Of a DNA stretch of 48,071 nucleotides, positions 35,256 to 43,171 are shown in pieces (within the stretch, counting starts at the first letter, position 1; the number at the start of each line of letters is the position of its first letter). This stretch comes from Planctomycetota bacterium (lineage in GTDB: Bacteria > Planctomycetota > Phycisphaerae > WQYP01). The position numbers were made by a program, and so were the translations under genes. Below the pieces are notes generated by a model. The model saw only the letters and a program-made list of their open reading frames with translations, did not search any database and was not told the origin of the DNA. The stretch is from assembly GCA_021805985.1 (NCBI GenBank), contig JAJZDN010000025.1, positions 1 to 48,071 of the forward strand, written 5' to 3'.

Positions 35256-35957
35256 TCATTTTTGTGGCATATTTCCGGATTTCTGCTGTTGCTGCCTGCG
35301 ATGGATAAGGAAGATAAACACGGCCAGCACTACGGCAATTCCCGCGCCAATGTAAATATAATGTTTGACCTTCGTGACTTCCCGGAAAAGCCAGTTAATG
35401 CGCGCCGCTTGCCAGTATCCCAGATAGATCAGCGTCGGCAAGCTTATTAACCCCGCCAAACCGTCCACCAACAGAAATCGCCAGTATGGCATGCGTGAAA
35501 TCCCGCATAGAGCAAAGATCAGCGCCCGCACGCCAGGGACAAACCTTCCAATAAACAAAGTCACATTTCCATGCTTACGGAAATATTTTTCCACGCGTTC
35601 ACGCCGCTTGGAGTGCATGACTTTGCGAATATGGCGTGCGAGAAAATTATCAGCATCGATGCCGCGCTGTCCAACAAAATACAGAATGCTGTCCCCCACC
35701 AGCAAACCGGCCATGCCAAAAAGGATCATTATTTCAAGGTCCGGCACGCGTCCCGGCGTGGCAATCATGGCGTGGTGCGCGGTAGTTGGTCCGGCCGCAA
35801 TATGTGCCAGCGGACTTTGGCGAGGATTGCATAGATAACCGGAAAAAATCAGTGGCACGTCTTCAGGAATCGGCAAACCGCAGCCGGCGGCGATCAGCAG
35901 CATCGCCAGAGCAACGTAGGTAAAGCGGATCAATAATGCCTGAATCAGTGAAATCAT
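35256..35957 (-). CDS. DedA family membrane protein
   Basis: A 233-residue inner-membrane protein of the DedA/SNARE-associated family, linked to membrane homeostasis, lipid flipping and stress resistance. Motifs are GCGLPIPEDVPLIFSGYL near the N-terminus, ILFGMAGLLVGDSILYFVGQRGID, and the conserved TLFIGRFVPGVRALIFALCGI with its basic residues. About five transmembrane segments end with a Gln/Arg-rich tail. A G-rich site lies just before the ATG. It is convergent with nrdR. Confidence 0.88.
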   Translation of the reverse strand: MISLIQALLIRFTYVALAMLLIAAGCGLPIPEDVPLIFSGYLCNPRQSPLAHIAAGPTTAHHAMIATPGRVPDLEIMILFGMAGLLVGDSILYFVGQRGIDADNFLARHIRKVMHSKRRERVEKYFRKHGNVTLFIGRFVPGVRALIFALCGISRMPYWRFLLVDGLAGLISLPTLIYLGYWQAARINWLFREVTKVKHYIYIGAGIAVVLAVFIFLIHRRQQQQKSGNMPQK

Positions 35958-36082
35958 GGTTTGCCCCCTGGCTCCTTCTTATGGATGATACGTTCAGCAT
36001 CGCCCCGCTGGTGCCCTGTCAATTCTGTTTTGCAGGCTTGACAGCATTGAGCAAAACCATGGAAATCCTGAGAGAAGTGGAA

Positions 36083-37507
36083 TTAGATCCGCTTTTTCCG
36101 AAGTTCCGCAAGCCGCTGCCGGGCGTCGCGGAATGCAATATCCCACTGCGCGATGCGGCTGTATGTCTTTTCCGCCTCATCGAATTGCCCCGAGGCCTCC
36201 AAGGCCCGGGCCAGCCAATAATTGATTTCCTTACTCTTGGTATCCCCCGACTCGTTGAGTTCATAACTTTCCACAGACCGCTGCAGCGTTTCCACCGCTT
36301 CCTGATTCATCGACTGCTCAAGGAACGAACGCCCCAACAGATGCAGCGCGTCGGTACGGCAACGTGGATTGTTCTGGGCATGCTGCAAAACTCCGATCGC
36401 CTCTTCAAAGCGTTGCGACCTGAATAGACGATAGCCATATTCAAAAAGTACCTGCAGATCAGAGGGGTAATTTTTTACCCGATCTTCGTATTCCTCTAAT
36501 TCAAATTTCAGACGTTCCTGATCAAATTCCGCCAATTCACGGGCAAGCTCCTGATCGTCCGGATTGGCCCGTACCTTGTCCACCATCGCCCGGTGTTGCC
36601 GCCGGAGTTGTTTAATTCGTACATCACCCATGGTCACTTTGTAACGATAAATTTTGGTCTGGGCGTAAGCCTTTTCCAATACCTCAATGGCGGTTTTTTC
36701 GCTCTCTGCAGATTCCCCATCGACCAAAGCTTTGACATATTTGGCCAGCAACTGTGGATCGGAGGGATCCTTCTCCCAGGCTTCTTGACTTTCCCGGATA
36801 AGTTTGAGTTTGTAGTCTTCGGTTTTAGTTAGATTTTCCTTTTGCAACAGGTCTTTGGTCATTTCCTGGTCGCGCAGAGATTCTTTGAAATCGGGCACCG
36901 ATTCGTATTTACCCTTCTTGAGTGTTTCCCGCGTGCCAAGCTCTTTAACACGGGCCGTCAGTTCGGGATCAGCCGGTGATAGTTCCAGAGCCGCATGGAC
37001 GGATTCGCCGGCTTTGGCAAATTCCCCGAAGCCCTCATACAGGTCGGCCAACTCAAGATACAATTTCGCGTCAGCTTTTTTCTGGGTTCGATTGGCCTGC
37101 ATGACAAACGGCCCAAACCAGAGCACCATTTCTTTGTAGCCGGCCGCCGCGGCCTGCCGCATCATAATCATCATTTGATTGATATTGCCCGGGTCTTTCG
37201 CCAGTGCGTATTCGGCGTTAAGCATCAATTCTTTCGGCGACTTTCCTTTGAAGTAACTTTTGCTTCCCAGCAAGCCGGCGAGACCGCCGCCCGCCTTGCC
37301 GCCTTTAATCTTTCGCCTTAGCGCAATATCCCTCAAGGCTTCGTGCTCCGCCATATTGGTCGGTTCACGTAATAATCCCTGTACGAACATGTCTATGGCG
37401 TAATCATAATTTCCCGTGTCCGCCACCGTATGGGCGCGCGTAAAATAAGCCTGCCCCTTGCCCGGACCTTCTATTGTATTATTTTCAGGCGTTTCCGTTT
37501 CAGCCAT
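36083..37507 (-). CDS. TPR-repeat protein, unknown role
   Basis: A 474-residue soluble, highly charged protein with no signal peptide. TPR-type helix pairs are seen at about residues 18-50 (GQAYFTRAHTVADTGNYDYAI), 150-185 and 355-460 (for example FEYGYRLFRSQRFEEAIGVLQ and DALHLLGRSFLEQSMNQEAV). The middle (~220-340) is a long charged helical stretch rich in Lys, Glu and Asp (KDLLQKENLTKTEDYKLKLI) and may be coiled coil. An early segment is Gly/Lys-rich (KIKGGKAGGGLAGLLGSK). It is likely a cytoplasmic scaffold. The gene is separate, with a structured leader upstream. Confidence 0.8.
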   Translation of the reverse strand: MAETETPENNTIEGPGKGQAYFTRAHTVADTGNYDYAIDMFVQGLLREPTNMAEHEALRDIALRRKIKGGKAGGGLAGLLGSKSYFKGKSPKELMLNAEYALAKDPGNINQMMIMMRQAAAAGYKEMVLWFGPFVMQANRTQKKADAKLYLELADLYEGFGEFAKAGESVHAALELSPADPELTARVKELGTRETLKKGKYESVPDFKESLRDQEMTKDLLQKENLTKTEDYKLKLIRESQEAWEKDPSDPQLLAKYVKALVDGESAESEKTAIEVLEKAYAQTKIYRYKVTMGDVRIKQLRRQHRAMVDKVRANPDDQELARELAEFDQERLKFELEEYEDRVKNYPSDLQVLFEYGYRLFRSQRFEEAIGVLQHAQNNPRCRTDALHLLGRSFLEQSMNQEAVETLQRSVESYELNESGDTKSKEINYWLARALEASGQFDEAEKTYSRIAQWDIAFRDARQRLAELRKKRI

Positions 37508-37861
37508 CGATTACATTCTCTTTAATACGCAACCAAAAAAGTCATACTATCTTATTCTGCCCCCGTCCAAATTTCTAGCGAGCTGCGATCCCATCGCACA
37601 GTAACGCCTGATGGCGGGGGCCAAGAGCCGAATTTCCGACTCTCTGACCGTACCAGATGTACCTTTTCTGTCAAGCGCAAGGGCTTCCATGGGCGTAATT
37701 TATCAGAGAATAAAGCCTGATTTCCGCGATCTCAACATATTGCATGGCTGACCTCATCGGTAATTTGGGGGGTCACGACGTGGTGATGAAATGCGCCGTC
37801 CTTCGCTGGCGGTGGCTGCAACATGGCTTTTGGCGTGTCCCCGATTAATTATTTCATTGAT
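37508..37861. other. Intergenic region with a structured element upstream of the TPR gene
   Basis: No gene is evident. At 37559-37621 GCCCCCG pairs with CGGGGGC (7 bp, 37559-37565 with 37615-37621), and inside it TGCGAT/ATCGCA pairs perfectly (37584-37598). Read from the minus strand this lies about 50-115 bases before the TPR gene start, so it could be part of that gene's leader. The remainder, to 37861, shows no further structure that I can support. Confidence 0.4.
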
Positions 37862-38035
37862 TTATTCGGCCGCCAGGGGGCTGCTATAATTCTCGCGGCT
37901 GATAGGCAGGGATGGGCAGCAGCTCATGCGGCGTTGCGCTTTCATACGCATGGTGTACCGCCAGGTACGAAATGCGAAAATAAGGGCGAACACCAGCGGC
38001 TGAGCCGAGAGAATCCACAATAATGTCATCATCAT
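37862..38035 (-). CDS. Possible small membrane protein (57 aa)
   Basis: The frame from ATG 38035 has GGAG five bases upstream and encodes MMMTLLWILSAQPLVFALIF, then a basic stretch (RTWRYTMRMKAQRRM) and a polar tail. One membrane helix followed by positive charge fits a small inner-membrane protein. The frame is open to 38080 without a better start. No homologue is known to me. It lies in an otherwise empty gap between the TPR and BioF-like genes. Confidence 0.35.
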   Translation of the reverse strand: MMMTLLWILSAQPLVFALIFAFRTWRYTMRMKAQRRMSCCPSLPISRENYSSPLAAE

Positions 38036-38172
38036 TATGACTCCGTTACGCGCGCAATATCCACTCGGCCCAACGCCCATGGTCCGGTATTAACCGCATG
38101 GTATTTGCGATTTTGCTGTCCTAGCCCCTCACAGATGATTTATCGGACAAATCGGCGGCTAAAGTTGAATAA

Positions 38173-39477
38173 TCATGATGAAATCGGACGCAGATGAGTA
38201 TCGCGCAATGTTTTCATGGCTCCAAGCAGAACTTCAATTTGCGCATCAGAATGTGTCGCCATTAGGCTGATTCGCAGACGGGCCGTGTTGGGAGCCACCG
38301 TGGGTGCACGAATCGCGGGAATATAAATGCCCTTGTCACGCAAGGCCGCTGCGGCTTCCAAGGCGTGCTGAGCTGAACCCAGCATCACCGGAATAATCGG
38401 AGATTCTGGGTGTCCCGTTTGATAGCCCATGGCCATTAATTCTGTTCGCACATGCTGGGCCAAGGTTAGCACGCGTTGCCGCCGCTGTGGCTCGCGGCGA
38501 CTAATATTTAACGCGCAACGGGCCGCCGCTGTGCACACCGCCGGCAACGCGGTGGTGTAAATGAATTGCCGGGACCGGTTAATCAACGTCTCAATGACCG
38601 CCCGCGGCCCGGTGACGAAACCACCCGCCGACCCCAGCGCCTTGGACAGCGTCCCCACACTTACCGCCACCGCCGATTCAACATTTTGCAGGGCCGCCAG
38701 TCCACGCCCATCCGGCCCAAGAACGCCCGTGGCGTGAGCCTCATCGGTAACCAGCAATGCACCATGAGCTTGCGCAAGGCGGCCTAACTGTTGCAAATCC
38801 GCCACGTCTCCATCCATGGAAAAAACGGTATCGGTCACAATCCACGCCCGGCTCATTTCGTCGGATATTATTTCATCCGGATTAACCAGAGAATCGTATG
38901 CGAAAGCACCTGTCGGGTGCAGCGGTGAGTGGCCTTGAGTGCGGGATCGGCGATCGAGTAATGCGGCAAGGCGGGAATAATTCTTGTGATGATAGGTTCG
39001 GTGCTTGCAGTGGGACGCGTCGGCGGCATCCAGCAGACTGGCGTGATTAAGTTTATCCGAGAAAATCAGGTCATGCGGGGATGTGAAACAGGTCAGCACC
39101 GCCATATTCGCCGCATATCCGGATGAAAAAACCAAAGCTGCGTCGGCCTGTTTGAATTCTGCCAAGTCCGCTTCCAGTTCATGGTGCGATTGCATGGACC
39201 CGGCGACAAGCCGCGACGCTCCAGAGCCAAAGCCCCATTGATCCATCGCATCCCGGGCGGCATCCAGCACCTCCGGATCCGCGGCCAGGCCCAGGTAATT
39301 ATTGGTACAGAATTGCAGATACCGTTTAGATCCAATGACCAGTTCTGCCCCTTGGGCACCGCTGACTTCCGACAAGCCACGAAACAAATGATCGCGTTTT
39401 CGTTTATCGAGATCTTTTACCAGTGAGTCAAGCCAGTGCTGGACTGCGGGCATATTGGGTGCAGTTTTGTGATCCAT
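38173..39477 (-). CDS. 8-amino-7-oxononanoate synthase / glycine C-acetyltransferase-type enzyme
   Basis: A 434-residue PLP-dependent alpha-oxoamine synthase that condenses an acyl-CoA with an amino acid (BioF: pimeloyl and alanine; KBL: acetyl-CoA and glycine). Marks are LQFCTNNYLGLAADPEVLDAA, GFGSGASRLVAGSMQSHHELE, LIFSDKLNHASLLDA, IVTDTVFSMDGDVADL, LLVTDEAHATGVLGPDGRG, and the PLP lysine in SVGTLSKALGSAGGF. It could be BioF or a related enzyme. No other biotin gene is adjacent, so I leave out a symbol. The ribosome site is weak. Confidence 0.88.
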   Translation of the reverse strand: MDHKTAPNMPAVQHWLDSLVKDLDKRKRDHLFRGLSEVSGAQGAELVIGSKRYLQFCTNNYLGLAADPEVLDAARDAMDQWGFGSGASRLVAGSMQSHHELEADLAEFKQADAALVFSSGYAANMAVLTCFTSPHDLIFSDKLNHASLLDAADASHCKHRTYHHKNYSRLAALLDRRSRTQGHSPLHPTGAFAYDSLVNPDEIISDEMSRAWIVTDTVFSMDGDVADLQQLGRLAQAHGALLVTDEAHATGVLGPDGRGLAALQNVESAVAVSVGTLSKALGSAGGFVTGPRAVIETLINRSRQFIYTTALPAVCTAAARCALNISRREPQRRQRVLTLAQHVRTELMAMGYQTGHPESPIIPVMLGSAQHALEAAAALRDKGIYIPAIRAPTVAPNTARLRISLMATHSDAQIEVLLGAMKTLRDTHLRPISS

Positions 39478-39613
39478 GTAGATGCCGATCCAATTTAGCG
39501 GTCCGTTTTATGAGCCTCGCTCATCAGCTGCTCGGCGGGCGATAGTCAACCCGGCCGCGCACATGATCAGGTAACAAATTTGCATTCAGTCGGGTATACC
39601 GAGGCTTGATACA

Positions 39614-39949
39614 TTACGATACGGCCCGGCCGGCAGTGGGTTGTTTAATGCCGCCAGAACCCGCGCGATCTTCCAGCCGTTTTTTTAGTGTGCTGCTAAC
39701 CTTGAAGCGCAGCCGCAATCGCCTCGGTACCGTGACGGACTGGAGTGTTTTGGGATTTTGTGCTTTATGTTCGGCGCGTTGTCGAACGTCAAAAACACCG
39801 AAGTCGCGAAACTCCAGGCGGTGGCCCCGAACCAGAGAATCACTGATCTCATCAAGGAATGCCTGAACAATTTGCTTAGCTATAGCACGATTGACTTTAT
39901 TGGCATCCGCAATGCGATCCACAATTTCTTTTTTGGTGATGGTTGCCAT
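39614..39949 (-). CDS. HU/IHF family DNA-binding protein
   Basis: A 111-residue nucleoid-associated protein. MATITKKEIVDRIADANKVN is the helical N-terminal dimer part, and FRDFGVFDVRQRAEHKAQNP leads into the beta arm. The C-terminal ~20 residues form a basic/polar tail (LKKRLEDRAGSG). The ATG at 39949 is the natural start. The frame is open to 40009, but that part is not HU-like. It bends DNA as a homo- or heterodimer. The arm-tip sequence (NPKTLQSVTVPRRLRLRF) lacks the usual NPATG, so DNA specificity may differ. Confidence 0.88.
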   Translation of the reverse strand: MATITKKEIVDRIADANKVNRAIAKQIVQAFLDEISDSLVRGHRLEFRDFGVFDVRQRAEHKAQNPKTLQSVTVPRRLRLRFKVSSTLKKRLEDRAGSGGIKQPTAGRAVS

Positions 39950-40093
39950 GGCGTGATGCTCTCCATGGAGTTGCCTGACAATGCGTCCCGATTCAGTTCC
40001 CGCAGCCACGAGCCGGACGGAATTTCCACAGGGCTGAATTATCCAAGTACCGGGTTAGCGCGTCAAGGTAGGGTTATATTTTATCGGAATATT

Positions 40094-40705
40094 TTACCAG
40101 TTCACACTGGGCGGCTTGCCAATAAGTTGGGCGACGCGTTTTTTTATAATTTGGAGTTGTTGCGTTTGCCGGCGCTTGAGTTGGGCCTTTAGCTCGTTGA
40201 TTTTTTTGACCAGTTCATTGAGTTCGTGGAGGCGGATTTTTTGTCGCAGATCAAACTGTGCCGTTACAACCTGTTTCAAACGTGCGCGTAGAAGTTCTGC
40301 CGCCGATGGAGGCAGGCCAGGCTGGCGCAGTTCGCCGGCGAGCCTGAAGGATTCATGGGTGTCGGCCAAATCCAGCAGCGTCAGGTGCAGCAATTTGGGA
40401 TCTCTCTGCCGCAGTCGCTCTAAGCGGGCGAAATTAGGAGCCGCTTCGGCGATGAGTTTGTTAAATTGCTTCGGATCAGATTGCCGGAGAATCTCCGCTT
40501 TATGAAAAACATCAGGTTCGGTGCTCTTTAGAAAGGCCAGGATCTGATTAATTTGCCCCTTGGGCAGGCTTACCAGCGTGCGGGGCGGTATCGGTGCTTT
40601 AGTCGCTGCTGCACTGAAAAGCACCGCATGGGGGATGACCACTACCCACAGAGCCAATAAAGCTGCAACCGATACTTGTCGGCCGATAGTTAAGCGCAAC
40701 GCCAT
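40094..40705 (-). CDS. Exported helical protein in an ECF-sigma operon
   Basis: A 203-residue protein with an N-terminal signal or anchor (about residues 10-33, VSVAALLALWVVVIPHAVLF) and an otherwise helical, Leu/Arg/Lys/Gln-rich body. Its C-terminal part (NELVKKINELKAQLKRRQTQ) looks like a coiled coil. It follows the anti-sigma-like gene by 21 bases and has AAGGA eight bases before its ATG. By position it may be the extracytoplasmic sensor or a target of the sigma factor (inference). It shows general similarity in shape to Spy/CpxP-like helical periplasmic proteins, without motif support. Confidence 0.7.
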   Translation of the reverse strand: MALRLTIGRQVSVAALLALWVVVIPHAVLFSAAATKAPIPPRTLVSLPKGQINQILAFLKSTEPDVFHKAEILRQSDPKQFNKLIAEAAPNFARLERLRQRDPKLLHLTLLDLADTHESFRLAGELRQPGLPPSAAELLRARLKQVVTAQFDLRQKIRLHELNELVKKINELKAQLKRRQTQQLQIIKKRVAQLIGKPPSVNW

Positions 40706-40726
40706 GCGAAAAATCCTTGCTGTTTT

Positions 40727-41347
40727 TTACTGAATATTGTCGGCCTGCGATTCACCCACTTCGGTGCCGGGAATCGCGATTTTGTCCAGCGCATTAAATA
40801 GATGCATAATCCCCGCACTGCCCGCGCCGCTTTCCGCATCGAAGACGTTGCCGCCACCAAAATGTTCAATGCGTGTGCGAATCAGCCGGATGGGTGTATT
40901 GGCTTGATAAGGCAAATGACTTTCCGCCATTTCCTGGAAAGTATTCTCGGCATCCATCACACGGGCCTGATGCGCCTGAATGTGCTGACGGACAATGTAA
41001 ATGCCGGCCATGATAACCACCGCAGCCGCGACGCCGGAGGCGATGGACATGGAGCGATAAAACCAGCGACGCATCATGCGCCAACGCGCCGTTTTTTGCT
41101 GCTGATGGACCGCTTCATGGAGGCTCTGTTTTACCTGCTGCTTCATGCGCTCCAGGGAAACTTGATCCATTTGCGATTCCAGCGGCGGCAGGGCATTAAG
41201 GTGTTTAAAGCGCAAGAGTACCTGATCGTACTCAAGCATTGCCGCCGGATAGGTTTCAACGTGATCGCGCAAAATTCCGCGGGCCTCAGTACCCAATTCT
41301 CCCGATACATCCAGCAAGCAAGCTTGGGAAAATTTATTCGACTTCAT
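40727..41347 (-). CDS. Putative anti-sigma factor (membrane-bound)
   Basis: A 206-residue protein translated from ATG 41347, which has GGAGG six bases upstream. The N-terminal ~95 residues are cytoplasmic and helical (LLDVSGELGTEARGILRDHV), one transmembrane helix spans about residues 100-119 (MSIASGVAAAVVIMAGIYIV), and ~85 residues lie outside. It overlaps the sigma gene by 14 bases, as is typical of sigma/anti-sigma pairs. The canonical zinc anti-sigma motif (HxxxCxxC) is not present, so it would be a non-ZAS type. Function is inferred from position and topology. Confidence 0.7.
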   Translation of the reverse strand: MKSNKFSQACLLDVSGELGTEARGILRDHVETYPAAMLEYDQVLLRFKHLNALPPLESQMDQVSLERMKQQVKQSLHEAVHQQQKTARWRMMRRWFYRSMSIASGVAAAVVIMAGIYIVRQHIQAHQARVMDAENTFQEMAESHLPYQANTPIRLIRTRIEHFGGGNVFDAESGAGSAGIMHLFNALDKIAIPGTEVGESQADNIQ

Positions 41348-41912
41348 GACTGACCTCCATGGTAATGCGCAATTTTCCCAAGGCTCGATGGGCTCTTGCC
41401 AGAACCGTTCCCAGGGGGCAATGCAGCATTTTGGCAATGTCTTTGAATGGCATTTCTCCGTAATGTCTAAGCAGCAGCACCTGCCGATCTATTTCAGGGA
41501 GTTGCTCCAAGGCTTCGTAGAGCCTTTGCACGTCCTCCTGATGGTGCACCGGGTCAGAGGGCTGGCCCGTGCGGGATGCTATATCATCCGTCATTTCGGC
41601 CCCGGTGCTGGAATCCACAACGGTTGATCGTACAGGGCGACGGACGCGCGAGCGGCTTTGATCTCGGATTAAATTTACGAGTATGCGAAAAAGCCACGCA
41701 TCAAACTTATCGCGGTGATCGTAGCGTTCCAGCTTCTGCACGACCCGCAAAAAAGTTTCCTGAACCAGATCATGCGCTAAATCACGATTTTTTGTAGATC
41801 GCCAGGCAAATCCATACAATCGCTGCCAATAGGCGTCCACCAGCGCATCCCATGCACCTTTGTCACCCGCCTGGCACTGGGCCAGTAAAACGGTTACCGC
41901 TTGAGCATCCAT
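41334..41912 (-). CDS. ECF RNA polymerase sigma factor
   Basis: A 192-residue group-IV sigma factor. Region 2 reads WDALVDAYWQRLYGFAWRST and DLVQETFLRVVQKLERYDHRDKFDAWLFRILVNLIRDQ. Region 4 reads YEALEQLPEIDRQVLLLRHY and the HTH GEMPFKDIAKMLHCPLGTVLARAHRALGKLR. AAGGA lies five bases before the ATG. It is co-transcribed with the overlapping putative anti-sigma gene and an exported protein. Such factors direct envelope-stress regulons. Confidence 0.93.
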   Translation of the reverse strand: MDAQAVTVLLAQCQAGDKGAWDALVDAYWQRLYGFAWRSTKNRDLAHDLVQETFLRVVQKLERYDHRDKFDAWLFRILVNLIRDQSRSRVRRPVRSTVVDSSTGAEMTDDIASRTGQPSDPVHHQEDVQRLYEALEQLPEIDRQVLLLRHYGEMPFKDIAKMLHCPLGTVLARAHRALGKLRITMEVSHEVE

Positions 41913-42212
41913 ATCCGTCCTTTATAGCCTGTTTAAGCCCGGGCAATTCGCGTCAATTGCGAGCTTAAGCAGCCTCATTATAATAAACGCCGCCTCCCCC
42001 TCCATATTGCTTTTATTATATTCTATTTCAAGGCTATTTCGCTGCCTTGCCAGCGAGGCGCACAAGTATTATACTCCATGGCTTGAAAATTCCCTTGCTT
42101 AGCAGTGCGGGGACCATCAGCAAGCGTATCTTCTATTGCCCGGCGAACCGGGCTGGTAATGCTTAAAGATGGTGGATTGATGCAGAAAATGGCCGATTTC
42201 GGCGGAGTAACT
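41913..42212. other. Divergent region between the ECF sigma operon and rpsU
   Basis: Three hundred bases carry the rpsU promoter (listed separately) and an A/T-rich stretch at ~41985-42030. An ATG-rich open frame reaches into rpsU from 42105 but lacks ribosome-site support. I see no other feature. Confidence 0.45.
42047..42075 (+). promoter_or_regulatory. Probable sigma-70-type promoter of rpsU
   Basis: TTGCCA (42047-42052) and TATACT (42070-42075) are separated by exactly 17 bases, close to the consensus. Transcription would start near 42082 and leave a leader of about 130 nt before the rpsU ATG. Confidence 0.6.
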
Positions 42213-42464
42213 ATGCTGAAGGTAAAGTCGCGCGGTAACGAAACAGTGGATCAAATGCTTCGTCGCTTCAAGAAGCTCTGTGAAAAAGAGGGGCTTATTA
42301 AAGATATGAAGCGCGTTGCCTATTTTGAAAAACCCAGCGAAAAGCGCCGCCGCCAGTTGCGTAAAGCCCAGAAACGCGAAATGAAAACCCTTATGGAAGC
42401 CAACGGCATTACCCCGCCGGCAACCAAAGAACGCACGGCCCCACGCGAGCGCGAGCGGTCTTAA
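42213..42464 (+). CDS. rpsU: Small ribosomal subunit protein S21
   Basis: A basic 83-residue protein of the 30S subunit. MLKVKSRGNETVDQMLRRFK and KKLCEKEGLIKDMKRVAYFE match S21, followed by the typical Lys/Arg-rich helix (KPSEKRRRQLRKAQKREMK). The ATG at 42213 has GGAG five bases upstream. The final residues (RERERS) derive from a 19-bp repeat that continues past the stop codon, so its C-terminus may be variable in length. Confidence 0.93.
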   Translation: MLKVKSRGNETVDQMLRRFKKLCEKEGLIKDMKRVAYFEKPSEKRRRQLRKAQKREMKTLMEANGITPPATKERTAPRERERS

Positions 42465-42501
42465 CGAGCGTAAGCGGTCTCAACGAGCGCGAGCGGCCTT
42501 A
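42445..42501 (+). repeat. Three 19-bp tandem repeats overlapping the rpsU stop
   Basis: Units are 42445-42463, 42464-42482 and 42483-42501, with the consensus acgagcgcgagcggtctta. The first ends in the rpsU stop codon region (TAA at 42462-42464). Copies differ by one to three bases. Confidence 0.85.
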
Positions 42502-42539
42502 ATTGGTAAGCTTCCTAAAACGCTAAATTTTTAATTGCC

Positions 42540-42562
42540 AGGCGGCTCCCTTCAAGCCGCCT
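42540..42562. terminator. Terminator-like hairpin between convergent rpsU and DUF2127 genes
   Basis: AGGCGGCT (42540-42547) pairs perfectly with AGCCGCCT (42555-42562) around a 7-nt loop. On the plus strand no T-run follows. For minus-strand transcripts the hairpin is followed by A/T-rich sequence. It could terminate both converging genes. Confidence 0.4.
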
Positions 42563-42638
42563 CAGGGCATAGCATATTTGCGGCCGCTTTTTCCGGAATC
42601 TTTTCGCAGTCGCAATTCCCCGGCTCTTTAGGCAAATA

Positions 42639-43127
42639 CTAATGTGTTTCGCTTGCCGGATTTTGCGGGCGATGGGCCAGAAGTGACTGGGTGCGGCGAA
42701 ATCCCAAATATATAAATATCAAAATATTAAATACCAGTGTCGCAATCCGCAGCCAGTTCGGCTGGCGGAAATTTTCCAGCATCTCCGGGGGTAACAGCAG
42801 ACCCAGTTCCACCAGAACCAGGTACTCTGCCCAGGCTTTTTGCCGCAGCATTCCCCCGCCTTCCAGGATAAATATCACCGTATACACCATCAACGCTGAA
42901 AAAAGTATCCAGGTTGCCGGCAGCGGCCCAGTCCCGTTCGGTCCGGAATGCGGAATAAATCCCAGCTGATCCATCCAGTACAAACTGATGCGGGCAATCC
43001 ATGCGTTGGGAACGGTGATTAACAGCACGCCGGTAACAAACACAATCAGTGCCAGTGCCAGCGATAACAAGGCGATTAATTTCACGCCCAGTGCGTTATG
43101 ACCTTTATCGGAGGCGCTTTGTGCCAT
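42639..43127 (-). CDS. DUF2127-family membrane protein
   Basis: A 162-residue protein with about four transmembrane helices. The pattern ALGVKLIALLSLALALIVFV, GGGMLRQKAWAEYLVLVELGLLLPPEM and WLRIATLVFNILIFIYL matches DUF2127, a family of small integral membrane proteins without known function. AAGGA lies seven bases before the ATG. It is convergent with rpsU. Confidence 0.8.
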   Translation of the reverse strand: MAQSASDKGHNALGVKLIALLSLALALIVFVTGVLLITVPNAWIARISLYWMDQLGFIPHSGPNGTGPLPATWILFSALMVYTVIFILEGGGMLRQKAWAEYLVLVELGLLLPPEMLENFRQPNWLRIATLVFNILIFIYLGFRRTQSLLAHRPQNPASETH

Positions 43128-43171
43128 GTAAAGAATCCTTAATTATCCCGTTGAACTATAGCCTGGCATAC

